DNA of 64,000 nt from Microbacterium oxydans (GTDB taxonomy: Bacteria > Actinomycetota > Actinomycetes > Actinomycetales > Microbacteriaceae): NCBI RefSeq assembly GCF_900095745.1, contig NZ_FMIR01000019.1, positions 620,001 to 684,000 on the forward strand. The letters run 5' to 3'. Both the position numbers and the translations under genes were made by a program. Below, piece by piece: positions 33,816 through 42,976 of this stretch. The notes under the pieces are model-generated. The model saw only the letters and a program-made list of their open reading frames with translations. It did no database searches and was not told the DNA's origin. Within the stretch, counting starts at the first letter, position 1. Every line of letters begins with the position of its first letter.

Positions 33816-34400
33816 CTAGCCCTGATCCCCGACGTGACCCGGTGCCGTGAGCGACAGCACCCGCTCGACGAAGGCGGCGTACTCGTTCATGTAGTGCTGG
33901 AGGAACTCGCGCGTGCGGGCATCCTTCACCTCGCCATCCGGACCGAAGGCCTCGGGATCGAACGTGATGTACGCCTCCGGGGCGTTCAGCTGCGGGGCGT
34001 TGAGGAAGCTCAGGACGCTGCGCATCGACGACTGCATGACGGCCGTGCCGATGGCACCCGTGGATGCTCCGATGATGCCGGTGGGCTTGCGGGCGAAGGA
34101 GTTGTGGCCCCAGGGGCGGGAGCCCCAGTCGATCGCGTTCTTCAGCGCACCGGGGATGGAGCGGTTGTACTCGGGCGACACCAGCAGCAGCCCCTCGGAA
34201 CCCTCGATGGCGCGCTTGAACTCCGTCACCGCGGCGACCGGATCGAGCTCGTCGTCGCGGTTGTAGAGCGGCAGGTCCCGGATCGGGATCTCGACGAGCT
34301 CCAGGCTGGGCGGCGCGAGCCCCACGAGCGCTTTCGCGAGGATCCGGTTGATCGAGTCCTGCGCGAGACTTCCGACGAGATAGCCGATGCGATGCGTCAT
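33816..34400 (-). CDS. NADPH-dependent FMN reductase family protein
   Basis: The 194-residue flavodoxin-fold protein has the phosphate-binding N-terminus IGYLVGSLAQDSINRILAK and the family motif LLLVSPEYNRSIPGALKNAIDW. The GIIGASTGAIGTAVMQSSMR loop binds the isoalloxazine side. Such enzymes reduce FMN, azo dyes or quinones with NAD(P)H. ATG 34400 has GGAG 6 nt upstream; the long upstream open frame is an antisense artefact over helR. It is divergent from helR. Confidence 0.9.
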   Translation of the reverse strand: MTHRIGYLVGSLAQDSINRILAKALVGLAPPSLELVEIPIRDLPLYNRDDELDPVAAVTEFKRAIEGSEGLLLVSPEYNRSIPGALKNAIDWGSRPWGHNSFARKPTGIIGASTGAIGTAVMQSSMRSVLSFLNAPQLNAPEAYITFDPEAFGPDGEVKDARTREFLQHYMNEYAAFVERVLSLTAPGHVGDQG

Positions 34401-34482
34401 GTGTGCTCCGCAGGGAGGGCAGTCGGTCGAGTGCGTCAGCGTGATCCCCGCGTCCTTCCATTTCCAGGATATCTCCGAGAAG

Positions 34483-34502
34483 GGGGCTTGCCGCAAGACC
34501 CC
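34483..34502 (+). promoter_or_regulatory. rifamycin-associated element (RAE)
   Basis: The 20-bp inverted repeat GGGGCTTGC-C-GCAAG-A-CCCC matches the published RAE consensus GGGGCTTGC-N-GCAAG-N-CCCC at every fixed base. It lies 60 bp before the helR ATG and overlaps the -35 position of a promoter whose -10 is CAGAAT (34513-34518). RAEs precede rifamycin-inducible genes (rox, rph, arr, helR) in Actinobacteria. Confidence 0.9.
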
Positions 34503-34562
34503 ACCCATGCGGCAGAATCGACCCTCGCTCGTGCGATCCGGCCCTCGCGCGTGAGGAGACCC

Positions 34563-36695
34563 ATGTCTTTCGACCCCTTCCACCTGCCTGCGAATCTGGG
34601 CGCGAAAGCGACCACCGCCCTTCTCGACGCCGACCGCGATCACCTCGGACGGATCGCCGACACCCTGGAGGAGCAGCGCAGCGAAGTCACCAGACGCCTC
34701 GCCGAGGTACGACGCCAGCGTGCGGGATTCGGCGACAGCGCCGTGAACCGCGACCTGGAGATCCGACGCCTGAGCGGAAGGCTCCGGATCCTGCAGCGGT
34801 TCGGCATCGACATCTGCCTGGGCAGGATGACGCCGGCAGAAGGCGAACCGATCTACATCGGTCGCACGGGTCTGGCTGCGGCCGACGGCACCCGTCTGCT
34901 CGTCGACTGGCGGACCCCGGCGGCCGAACCGTACTTCGCCGCGACCATGGAGGATCCGCGCGGCATCGTCTCGCGCCGGCGATACCGCTGGACGGACGGA
35001 CGCATCAGTGACTACTGGGACGAGGCGCTCACGCCCGCCGGGTTCGACGGCGCAGCGTCTCTCGACGATCAGTCCGCATTCATCGCCAGCCTCGGCACGC
35101 ATCGCACATCACGGATGCGCGACGTGCTCGCGACGATCCAGGCCGACCAGGATGCGATCATCCGCACTCCCTCGCCCGGTGCGCTCGTCGTGGACGGCGG
35201 TCCCGGGACAGGGAAGACCGTCGTCGCTCTGCACCGGGCCGCGCAGCTGCTGTACGCGGAACCGCGCCTGACCCAGAGCGCCGGAGGCATGCTGCTCGTC
35301 GGGCCGAACGCGCACTATCTCGCATACGTGGAAGATGTGCTGCCGAGTCTCGGCGAGGACACGGTGCGACTGTGCACGCTGCGGGACCTCGTCCCGGAGG
35401 GGACGACCGCCGTCGACGAGACGGATGCGCGCGTGGCCTCACTGAAGGCCTCCCTCTCCCCCGACCTGATGCTCGATGCCGCGGCGCGGTCGTTCGAGCG
35501 ACCGCCGCAGCATGCCATGCGCCTGGAGTCCCCCTGGGCCGACCTCTGGCTGAGCCGCCAGGAGTGGGTCGAGGTGTTCGCCGCCGCTGACCCCGCAGCG
35601 TCGCACAACGAAGCGCGCGACGAGGTGTGGGAGGAGATCCTGGAACTCCTGGTCGATCAGGTCGACGACGACGAGGTGCCGCCGCACGTGATCCGGCGCT
35701 GGCTGCGTCAGGACGACGACCTCACCGGGACGTTCGTGCGCGCCTGGCCGCTGCTGTCCCCGACCTCCGTGGTGGGGCGGATGTGGAACTCGCCCGCTCT
35801 GCTCCGGCAGTGCGCCCCGGCCCTGTCCGCGGACGACATCGCGCTGCTGCACCGGGAGGAGACGGCGCCGTGGACCACGGCGGACCTCCCGTTCCTCGAC
35901 GCGGCGCGGCGCCGCATCGGCGACCCGGAGGCGGTGCGCGAGGAGCACCGCCGTCAGGCCGTGATCGCCTCGGCGCAGGAGCAGATCTCCCACGTCGTCG
36001 ACCACCTGATCGAAGACGACGACAGCGAGATGAAGGTGATGTCGATCCTGCGCGGGCAGGACGCACGGAACGTGCTGCTCGGCGTCGACGCCCCGCCGGC
36101 ACTCACACCCGACGAGCTGGCCGGCCCCTTCGGACACATCGTCGTCGACGAAGCCCAGGAGCTGACGGATGCCGAATGGCGGATGCTCGTCGCACGCTGC
36201 CCCTCGCGCAGCTTCACGGTCGTCGGCGATCGCGCGCAGGCACGGCACGGCTTCACCGAGACCTGGGAGGAGAGGCTCATGCGCATCGGTCTGCGCGATG
36301 TGCGGATCACCCACCTCGGCGTGAACTACCGGACACCGGCGGAGGTGATGGAGACGGCGGCACCCCTGGTGCTCGCGGCGATCCCGGACGCGAACGTGCC
36401 GACGTCGGTCCGCGAGAGCGGGGTCCCGGTCCGGTTCGGCGAGGCCGCATCGCTGCCGGCGGTGCTGGATGCCTGGCTCGACGCGCATCCCGGCGGCGTG
36501 GCGTGCGTCATCGGCGACCCCGGCTTCGCAACGACGGAAAGGGTGCGGTCGCTGACCCCCGAGGGTGCCAAGGGGCTCGAGTTCGACCTGGTCGCCCTCG
36601 TGCGGCCGGAGCAGTTCGGTGACGACGTGACCGGCGCCGTCGACCGCTACGTCGCCATGACCAGGACCACTCGAGAGCTGGTCATCCTGCGGTGA
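34563..36695 (+). CDS. helR: HelR-type RNA polymerase recycling ATPase (HelD family)
   Basis: The 710-residue SF1-like ATPase begins with a coiled-coil arm (HLGRIADTLEEQRSEVTRRL). Walker A is GGPGTGKTVVALHRAAQLL near residue 212, the Walker B region is HIVVDEAQELTDAEWRML, and later helicase motifs (VVGDRAQ, PEGAKGLEFDLVALV) follow. HelD/HelR proteins push arms into RNA polymerase and release stalled complexes; HelR confers rifamycin tolerance by displacing the drug. ATG 34563 follows GTGAGGAGA. The RAE upstream strongly supports the HelR assignment. No rifamycin-modifying enzyme is next to it. Confidence 0.92.
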   Translation: MSFDPFHLPANLGAKATTALLDADRDHLGRIADTLEEQRSEVTRRLAEVRRQRAGFGDSAVNRDLEIRRLSGRLRILQRFGIDICLGRMTPAEGEPIYIGRTGLAAADGTRLLVDWRTPAAEPYFAATMEDPRGIVSRRRYRWTDGRISDYWDEALTPAGFDGAASLDDQSAFIASLGTHRTSRMRDVLATIQADQDAIIRTPSPGALVVDGGPGTGKTVVALHRAAQLLYAEPRLTQSAGGMLLVGPNAHYLAYVEDVLPSLGEDTVRLCTLRDLVPEGTTAVDETDARVASLKASLSPDLMLDAAARSFERPPQHAMRLESPWADLWLSRQEWVEVFAAADPAASHNEARDEVWEEILELLVDQVDDDEVPPHVIRRWLRQDDDLTGTFVRAWPLLSPTSVVGRMWNSPALLRQCAPALSADDIALLHREETAPWTTADLPFLDAARRRIGDPEAVREEHRRQAVIASAQEQISHVVDHLIEDDDSEMKVMSILRGQDARNVLLGVDAPPALTPDELAGPFGHIVVDEAQELTDAEWRMLVARCPSRSFTVVGDRAQARHGFTETWEERLMRIGLRDVRITHLGVNYRTPAEVMETAAPLVLAAIPDANVPTSVRESGVPVRFGEAASLPAVLDAWLDAHPGGVACVIGDPGFATTERVRSLTPEGAKGLEFDLVALVRPEQFGDDVTGAVDRYVAMTRTTRELVILR

Positions 36696-36713
36696 GCGGC
36701 CGGACCGACGCCG

Positions 36714-37382
36714 TCAGGCCAGCGCGTCACGCAGCGCGAGGAGGTGGGCGCGGCTGAGGTCGGCCGCGCCTTTCGCGTCGCGGTCGGCGATCGCCTGGGC
36801 GAGCACGGCGTGCGCCTCGTGGTCCTCATCGCCGCCGTACACGCGGCGGATGCGGAGCATCTCGATCATGGCCTCCCGCAATCGCGGGGTGAAGCTGTCG
36901 AACAGATCGAGCAGGACCGGGTTGTGTGCTGCGGCGACGATCGACCGGTGGAAGACCGTGTCGGCGTCGACGTGGCTCTCGATATCCGAGCGGTGCGCAG
37001 CACGATCGGCCAGAGCGCGCCGGACGGCGCGCAGATCGGCGGGGGTCCGTCGTGACGCGGCGAGCGCCGCCGCCTCGGTCTCGATGGCGATCCGCGCCTC
37101 GATCACCGCGACGACTCCCGCTCTGCGCAGAACCGAGTCCCAGTCCTCCGGCGCATCGAGAGCGGTGACGAAGACCCCCGCTCCCTGCCGCGACGCCAGC
37201 ACTCCGCGGCCGGCGAGCTGACGGATCGCCTCACGGACGGTGGAGCGTCCCACCCCGAGCTGCGGTGCGAGCGTCGTCTCTCCGGGCAGCTTCTCCCCCA
37301 GCGTCCACTCTCCCGCGCGGATCCGTTCCAGAAGCAGCTCGGCGGCCTGATCCGCCAGCGGTGCGCGCTTCACCTGTGCCAT
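36714..37382 (-). CDS. GntR-family regulator, FadR subfamily
   Basis: The 222-residue protein has an N-terminal winged helix (GEKLPGETTLAPQLGVGRSTVREAIRQLAGRGVL split over residues 29-62) and a C-terminal all-helical FCD domain (IEARIAIETEAAALAA, FHRSIVAAAHNPVLLDLFD, DHEAHAVLAQAI), which usually binds a carboxylate with a metal. It is divergent from leuA, with only 66 bp between its start and the leader peptide, so it may sense a branched-chain acid intermediate and share that promoter. This is inference from position. Confidence 0.9.
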   Translation of the reverse strand: MAQVKRAPLADQAAELLLERIRAGEWTLGEKLPGETTLAPQLGVGRSTVREAIRQLAGRGVLASRQGAGVFVTALDAPEDWDSVLRRAGVVAVIEARIAIETEAAALAASRRTPADLRAVRRALADRAAHRSDIESHVDADTVFHRSIVAAAHNPVLLDLFDSFTPRLREAMIEMLRIRRVYGGDEDHEAHAVLAQAIADRDAKGAADLSRAHLLALRDALA

Positions 37383-37448
37383 CGGCCATCCGATCTCTCG
37401 CGTCGACGCCTCGTCTACTTGTCTGAGGAGTTCTGCTACAGTCTAGCC

Positions 37449-37496
37449 ATGTTCATGTCAGAGCACCTTCTTCTTCGCCGCCACGGCGGGGCATAG
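37449..37496 (+). CDS. leuA leader peptide (leucine attenuator)
   Basis: The 15-codon reading frame encodes MFMSEHLLLRRHGGA. Three consecutive leucines are all CTT, an uncommon codon at this GC content, followed by two Arg. TACAGT (37437-37442) lies 6 nt before the ATG, so the peptide is translated from the first base of the transcript. It ends 70 bp before leuA, and the stop lies inside the mutually exclusive hairpins. Ribosome stalling at CTT when charged Leu-tRNA is scarce would change the RNA fold. Leucine-rich leaders upstream of actinobacterial leuA have been predicted before. Confidence 0.85.
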   Translation: MFMSEHLLLRRHGGA

Positions 37497-37537
37497 CCGG
37501 ACCGGCTCCCCGTCGTGGAGTCGAACATGCGCCGGTC
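37484..37537 (+). promoter_or_regulatory. alternative hairpins of the leuA attenuator
   Basis: CGGCGGGG (37484-37491) can pair with CCCCGTCG (37508-37515) with one G-U, and GACCGGC (37500-37506) can pair with GCCGGTC (37531-37537). The two pairings exclude each other. No U-run follows, so control may act on translation or through Rho. Confidence 0.6.
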
Positions 37538-37566
37538 GCCTCTCTGACGAAGGAAGCAGCACCGCC

Positions 37567-39360
37567 ATGACCACGACCCCCTCCTCCCGCATCTCCACGC
37601 CCGCCGGCCCGGTACCCGCACACGCACCGTCCTGGAACCGGCAACGGCACTCGCAGATGCCGTCGCACCGGTACCGCGATGTGTTCTCGCGAGTGGAAGT
37701 TCCCGTGATCGAGCGCGACTGGCCCACGCACCGTCTGACTGCTGCTCCCCTGTGGGTGCCGGTCGATCTGCGCGACGGCAACCAGGCGCTCGCCGAGCCG
37801 ATGGACCCCGAGCGGAAACGGCGCTTCTTCGATCTGATGGTCTCGATGGGCTACAAGGAGATCGAGGTCGGGTACCCCTCGGCGTCGCAGACGGATCACG
37901 ACTTCGTCCGCCTCATCGCCGAGAGCGACATCGCGCCGGACGACGTGACCATCGTCGTCTTCACCCCGGCTCGCCGTGACCTCATCGAGCGCACGGTCGC
38001 CTCGATCCGCGGCATCCGCAATCCGGTCGTGATCCACATGTACACCGCGACGGCTCCGGCCTGGCGCGACATGGTCCTCGGCTACGGCGAAGCCGATCTG
38101 AAGCAGCTCATCCTCGCAGGCGGTCGCGACGTGCGCGAGTTCGCCGGCGATCTGCCGAACGTGCGGTTCGAGTTCTCGCCCGAGGTGTTCAACCTCACCG
38201 AGCCCGACTACGTCCTGGACATCTGCGACGCCATGACCGACCTGTGGGATGCGACGCCCGAGCGGTCCGTGATCCTGAACCTGCCGGCGACGGTCGAGGT
38301 GGCGACGCCCAACGTGTACGCCGACCAGATCGAGTACATGCACAAGAACCTGGCTCGCCGTGACGCGGTGATCCTCTCGGTGCACCCGCACAATGATCGC
38401 GGCACCGGCATCGCCTGCGCAGAGCTGGCCGTGCTCGCCGGAGCGCAGCGGGTCGAAGGCTGCATCTTCGGAAACGGTGAGCGCACGGGCAACGTCGACA
38501 TCGCGACCCTCGCGCTGAACCTGCACGCGCAGGGCATCGACCCGATGATCGACTTCTCGGACATCGACGAGATCCGCCGCACGGTCGAGTACTGCAACCG
38601 GATCGAGGTGCACGCCCGGCATCCGTACGTGGGTGACCTCGTGCACACGGCGTTCAGCGGAACCCATCAGGACGCGATCAAGAAGGGCTTCGCCGAGCAC
38701 CGCGCCCGTGCGGCGGCGAACGGGCGCCCGGAGCACGAGGTCGAGTGGCGGGTTCCCTACCTGCCGATCGATCCCGCCGACATCGGACGCGACTACGACG
38801 CGGTGATCCGTGTGAACTCGCAATCCGGCAAGGGCGGCATCGCCTACCTGTTGGAGACCGAGTACGGCGTCGAGCTGCCCCGGCGCCTGCAGATCGACTT
38901 CGCCCGCCACGTGCAGCGCCACGCGGATGCGACGGGAGCCGAGATCACGGCCGCCGAGCTGTGGGACGTGTTCGGGGCCACCTACATCCGGCAGGCCTCC
39001 ACGGCCGTCGACCTCGTCTCCTACGACATCGCCGAGAACGGCGGGCGCACCCACACCGGCATCACGCTGCGCATCGACGGACGCGAGCACGTCACGGACC
39101 ACACCGAGGTCGGCCCCGTCGAGGCGCTCACCGCCGCACTCGACGCCCACGGCATCCGCGTCGATGTGGTCAGCCTGCATCAGACGAGCGTCGGCTCCGG
39201 CAATGACAGCGACGCGCTGACCCTGGTGGAGCACCGCGACTCGGAGGGAAGCCGCTGGACGGCCGGGCGAGGCCGCTCCGTGCTGGCGGCCACCATGTCG
39301 GCCGTGATCGCCGCCGCGAACAGCCTCCGCTCCCCCATGCTGGTGGGTGGCGTCGGCTGA
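37567..39360 (+). CDS. leuA: 2-isopropylmalate synthase
   Basis: The 597-residue enzyme condenses acetyl-CoA with 2-oxoisovalerate, the committed step of leucine synthesis. The catalytic barrel shows WVPVDLRDGNQAL (Arg/Asp), the SVHPHNDRGTG metal-binding HxH and EGCIFGNGERTGN. The C-terminal LeuA dimer domain (about 440-597) holds the leucine allosteric site. The length fits the long actinobacterial type. ATG 37567 has GAAGGAAG upstream. Regulation is by the leader peptide and possibly by the divergent GntR protein. Confidence 0.97.
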   Translation: MTTTPSSRISTPAGPVPAHAPSWNRQRHSQMPSHRYRDVFSRVEVPVIERDWPTHRLTAAPLWVPVDLRDGNQALAEPMDPERKRRFFDLMVSMGYKEIEVGYPSASQTDHDFVRLIAESDIAPDDVTIVVFTPARRDLIERTVASIRGIRNPVVIHMYTATAPAWRDMVLGYGEADLKQLILAGGRDVREFAGDLPNVRFEFSPEVFNLTEPDYVLDICDAMTDLWDATPERSVILNLPATVEVATPNVYADQIEYMHKNLARRDAVILSVHPHNDRGTGIACAELAVLAGAQRVEGCIFGNGERTGNVDIATLALNLHAQGIDPMIDFSDIDEIRRTVEYCNRIEVHARHPYVGDLVHTAFSGTHQDAIKKGFAEHRARAAANGRPEHEVEWRVPYLPIDPADIGRDYDAVIRVNSQSGKGGIAYLLETEYGVELPRRLQIDFARHVQRHADATGAEITAAELWDVFGATYIRQASTAVDLVSYDIAENGGRTHTGITLRIDGREHVTDHTEVGPVEALTAALDAHGIRVDVVSLHQTSVGSGNDSDALTLVEHRDSEGSRWTAGRGRSVLAATMSAVIAAANSLRSPMLVGGVG

Positions 39361-39420
39361 CGAACGACGACGTGAGGGCCTGCGCCGCACGGGGGGATTC
39401 CGCGCCGGCGGTGATTCCGG

Positions 39421-40521
39421 TCAGGCGTCCGCTCGCAGCGGGACCTTCACGTCGCCGCCGGCCTCTTCGGTGAGCCGCTCGCCCATCTGCACGAACGTGG
39501 GCTCGGCGATGAAACCCCCGGCGAACAGTGCCTGCCCCTGCACGAACTGCGCGGAGCGCCGGATGGCCTCCTCCGAGGCGAAGCCGAACACGTCGGCGAG
39601 TTCGGCGAGGTCTCGGGGTGCATTGACCCGCATCAGCGCGAGGTTGTCGCACTGCGAGAGGACGTTGGGGTGGATCTTCGTCGGCCGCTGGGTGGAGAGC
39701 AGCAACCAGAGCCCGAACTTGCGCCCCTCGGCGGCGATCTGCACCAGCTGCTCCGTGAGGGCTCGCTCGACCGCCGTCTCCGGATTCGGCGAGCAGAGGT
39801 TGTGCGCCTCGTCGATCACGATGAGTATCGGCCGCCGCTCCTCGCGCCGGGACCACAGGTGCTCGAGCACGGCGAGCGCGGCGACCTTGGGCTCCGGCCG
39901 GTGCTCGAAGCCGCCGAGGTCGAGGACCGTCGCGCGCGGGCGCTGGTCGATCGTGTCCACCACCGATACGGCACCGCGCGACCACAGCTCCCAGTCCAGG
40001 ACCTGCAGGTTCTCCATCCGGTTCGCGAGTCCCACCCGGGCCGGGTCGTTCGAGGCGCGCAGATCGGGGAGCATGTCGCGCGCATCGAAGCTCTCGGCCT
40101 CCTGTTCGACATGGATCAGGGCGTTGTACTCCTCGGCGTCGGCGATGGGATCCATCCGCAGCACGGCCGCCTTCGATGAGGGCACCAGATCGACGAAGCG
40201 CACGTGCAGCCGATCGCCGTCGCCCGCACCCGCGCCCGAACGGAACACCCGGATGTCGGCCTCGGCGATCCGGGACGCATCCGCCTCGTTCGCCGTGGCC
40301 CTCGTCTCGCGCAACCGGGTGAAGTCGCCGTTCGGGTCGAGGATGAGCATCGGCAGCTCGGTCTCCAGCAGCAGCTGCTCCAGGAGCACACCGAGCGCAT
40401 AGGTCTTGCCGCTCCCGCTCTGACCGACCCAGAAGGTGTGGCGGTTGAAACGCCGCGCGTCGAGGTCGGCCTTTGCATCGGCATCGCCGAGAACAGTCCC
40501 GATCGTGAGGTTCGTCATCAT
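39421..40521 (-). CDS. HerA-like (DUF87) P-loop ATPase
   Basis: The 366-residue protein has Walker A WVGQSGSGKTYALG near residue 32, ILDPNGDFTRLRE after it, Walker B ILIVIDEAHNLCSP and the sensor-like LLLSTQRPTKIHPN with the arginine segment LMRVNAPRDL. This is the FtsK/HerA superfamily of hexameric DNA or protein translocases. No NurA nuclease, SIR2 or other defence partner is adjacent, so the role is open. Two ATG codons stand in tandem at the start. It converges with leuA. Confidence 0.85.
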   Translation of the reverse strand: MMTNLTIGTVLGDADAKADLDARRFNRHTFWVGQSGSGKTYALGVLLEQLLLETELPMLILDPNGDFTRLRETRATANEADASRIAEADIRVFRSGAGAGDGDRLHVRFVDLVPSSKAAVLRMDPIADAEEYNALIHVEQEAESFDARDMLPDLRASNDPARVGLANRMENLQVLDWELWSRGAVSVVDTIDQRPRATVLDLGGFEHRPEPKVAALAVLEHLWSRREERRPILIVIDEAHNLCSPNPETAVERALTEQLVQIAAEGRKFGLWLLLSTQRPTKIHPNVLSQCDNLALMRVNAPRDLAELADVFGFASEEAIRRSAQFVQGQALFAGGFIAEPTFVQMGERLTEEAGGDVKVPLRADA

Positions 40522-40649
40522 GGCGGTGCGCCCTTTCGTTCACGGTGTCGAGGCGATGATCGACATCATCCTCGATCCTGCGCGTGGGCGCCAGAGTCGG
40601 CGGCGGTGGCGCACCGCAGGGCGCATGTCCGAGAGCTCCGTCACGTGCC

Positions 40650-42959
40650 TCACAGCTCCACGACGCTGACGGTGTCGATCGACCCTCCCTCCACCGCGGT
40701 GTCGGCTCGGAATCCGATGTTCCCTCGCACGTGCGCCGCGTGCGTCGTCACATCGACCACCGTGCCGTTGATCCGCGTGGTGAACGTCGAGCCGACCGCA
40801 TCGACGCGAACGGTGAAGTCACCGCTCGGCACCACGCCGGTGACGGTCTTCAGCAGGGTCCACGCACCGGCGATCTTGACGTGCGGACGCAGCGCCCCGT
40901 CTGCACCCAGCTGCCACATGTAGAAGTTGGCGGCATCGCTGCATCGGAAGACGAGCCCGATCCGCGCCCGGTCGACCCTCAGCGTCGCCTCGACCGCGTA
41001 GTCCTTCCAGTCGAGCCCGCCGTTGGCGTTGCGGATGTCCTCAGCCGCGGTGACGGTGAGCTTGCCGCCCGACACCGAGCAATTGCGCGCGTTGACCCAT
41101 TTCCGCAGGTCGCCCGAGAAGTCATCCGAGAACAGCCCGATACTCGGCGACGATGCGACCCGGTGGTAGACCTCGATCTCCGAGAGCTGCAGACGGTAGT
41201 GGTTCGCCTCGATAGCGAGCGGCCGCAGCTTCGTGCCCCGCACCCGCACGTAGCGGGCGGGCTGACGTCCGAAACCGTACTCGACGGCGGCCGTGGGCTG
41301 GGGCACCGCGACTCTGTTGACCACGCCTGTCCAGCTCGTCCCGTTCTTCGAGACCTCCACGACGAAGTCGAGGGGGAAGCCCTCGCCGGGGGTGTCCATG
41401 CGAGGAGTGAGCCGGATCGCGTTCACCACGTGCACACCACCGAGGTCGACCGAGACCCACTCCTCGTGATCCGTCAGGACGTTTCCCTCGCTGGACCAGC
41501 ACGTCGCCGTGTTTCCGTCGACGACGCCTGCCTTCGAGAAGCTCCACGCTTCGACGGAGGTCGAGGCGGAGACCGGCCGGCCGGCCGCAAGGTTCCAGTC
41601 CCGGGAGAATCCCGCCGGAAGGGCGAACAGGCGGGCCTCGCCCGCCAGGAAGCTCGCCGTGACGACACCCGTGCCGGCGTTGTACGCCGCCGGCGTCTCC
41701 AGACCGGTCGTCGAGGAGACCTCGTTGACTGCGGCGAGGTTCTTCTCCGTAGCGAACTGCAGAGTCTTCGACCCGGCGTCCAGGGTTCGATCCACGATCA
41801 GCACGTACCGACGGCCGCCGTCGCCGACGAAATGCGAGACGATGACGTTCACTGTAGAGGTCACCGGACGCCAGAAGGAGTTCGCAGGGACCGGAAGCGT
41901 GCCCGTCGCCATCACCCCGGAGTGGTAGACCGCCTGCGAGGTCGCTGCGGCGGTGACGGTGCCCAGGTTCGTCAGCGATCGACCGATCGCCTGCACGGGG
42001 GCGTACAGGTCGGTCTTCGTGCCATTCGGAGCGATGATGGCGTTCGTGAACGGCTCGGAGCGATTCTCGGGCGTCGCCCAGGTGAACCAGTACAGTGCAC
42101 CGAATCCGTACGCGAGGTACGCATGGGCGTTGTAGCGCATCTCGATCTCGGTGGGCCTGCGCAGTCCGCCGGGGATGCCGACCGACTGGAGGTAGGCACC
42201 GGTCGGCAGGTTGTGCCGAAGCGCCGAGTGCCGCACGATCTCGACGTTCTCGAACCAGTCGCTGTGTATCCCACCCGTCGTGGGCCAGGGGTACCGGTCG
42301 TAGGCGAGCCGTTTGACGTACGAGGCGCCGACGGCGCCGATCCAGCCCTCGAGATAGTTCTCGTAGTCGGCGTTGTAGACCGTCATCGGAAGGAGGTTGA
42401 GCAGCGGCTCATACTGCGGAGCCTCCATGAGGAACCTCCGATACGCAGCGGCGTATGCGGCGAACTCCGTGTGCAGCGGCTCGTCCTTGACGTAGAAGCC
42501 GAAGAGCGCGGGATCGCCGCCGTACTCGCTCGCGATGGTGGCGGCGAGCGCCGGATTCGTCTTCAATCCGGCGCTGTTGGTGTCGGCGACGACGACCTTC
42601 ATCCCCCTGGCTCCGGCCAGGGTGAGCATCTGGTGGTTGAGGGCGGCGGAGTTCAGATCGTTGCCGACGACGTTCTGCAGCACGGTCACATACGCATCAC
42701 GCAGCCAGTCGTACTGCGTGGCGTTCAGGAGCGCCGCGGGCGGCGGCCAGAAGGCACCGATCTGCAGAGCACGGGATGCGCCCGCCGGCAACCCTGCCGC
42801 TCTCACCGTCGTCGAGGCCGCAGTGGCACCCCCGCCTGGCGTGGCCGATGCGGCGGAGGGGAAGCCGATCGCGCCGATGACACCGGCGACGAGGGAGCCC
42901 CGAAGCACGGTGCGTCGGTCGATGCCGCGGCCCGGAGTCCTGTCGCCGTCGGCATCCAT
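40650..42959 (-). CDS. Tat-exported carbohydrate-active protein: TIM-barrel-like glycosidase region, F5/8C module, C-terminal lectin-like domain
   Basis: The 769-residue protein starts with a Tat signal (DRRTVLRGSLVAGVIGA) ending near SAASA. Residues about 60-400 resemble a glycosidase TIM barrel (FGFYVKDEPLHTEF, MTVYNADYENYLEGWIGA, GFGALYWFTWATPE), but I cannot place the GH family. A discoidin-type module follows (about 470-600: TATCWSSEG, WVSVDLGGVHVVNAIRLTPR, ARYVRVRGTKL). The end is a concanavalin-like domain (SDDFSGDLRKWVN, RIGLVFRCSDAANFYMWQL). It is the last gene of the glycan operon. An alternative GTG at 42980 overlaps the preceding stop as GTGA. Confidence 0.75.
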   Translation of the reverse strand: MDADGDRTPGRGIDRRTVLRGSLVAGVIGAIGFPSAASATPGGGATAASTTVRAAGLPAGASRALQIGAFWPPPAALLNATQYDWLRDAYVTVLQNVVGNDLNSAALNHQMLTLAGARGMKVVVADTNSAGLKTNPALAATIASEYGGDPALFGFYVKDEPLHTEFAAYAAAYRRFLMEAPQYEPLLNLLPMTVYNADYENYLEGWIGAVGASYVKRLAYDRYPWPTTGGIHSDWFENVEIVRHSALRHNLPTGAYLQSVGIPGGLRRPTEIEMRYNAHAYLAYGFGALYWFTWATPENRSEPFTNAIIAPNGTKTDLYAPVQAIGRSLTNLGTVTAAATSQAVYHSGVMATGTLPVPANSFWRPVTSTVNVIVSHFVGDGGRRYVLIVDRTLDAGSKTLQFATEKNLAAVNEVSSTTGLETPAAYNAGTGVVTASFLAGEARLFALPAGFSRDWNLAAGRPVSASTSVEAWSFSKAGVVDGNTATCWSSEGNVLTDHEEWVSVDLGGVHVVNAIRLTPRMDTPGEGFPLDFVVEVSKNGTSWTGVVNRVAVPQPTAAVEYGFGRQPARYVRVRGTKLRPLAIEANHYRLQLSEIEVYHRVASSPSIGLFSDDFSGDLRKWVNARNCSVSGGKLTVTAAEDIRNANGGLDWKDYAVEATLRVDRARIGLVFRCSDAANFYMWQLGADGALRPHVKIAGAWTLLKTVTGVVPSGDFTVRVDAVGSTFTTRINGTVVDVTTHAAHVRGNIGFRADTAVEGGSIDTVSVVEL

Positions 42960-42976
42960 GACGCCGCGCTCGCCGT

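Noticed and set aside
37484..37540. intrinsic terminator of the leuA leader
   Set aside because: Strong stems exist but there is no T-run, so I call it an attenuator of unknown mechanism and not a rho-independent terminator.
39421..40521. HerA-type anti-phage defence system
   Set aside because: The ATPase is HerA-like, but the neighbours are leuA and a sugar operon, with no nuclease, SIR2 or DUF4297 partner.
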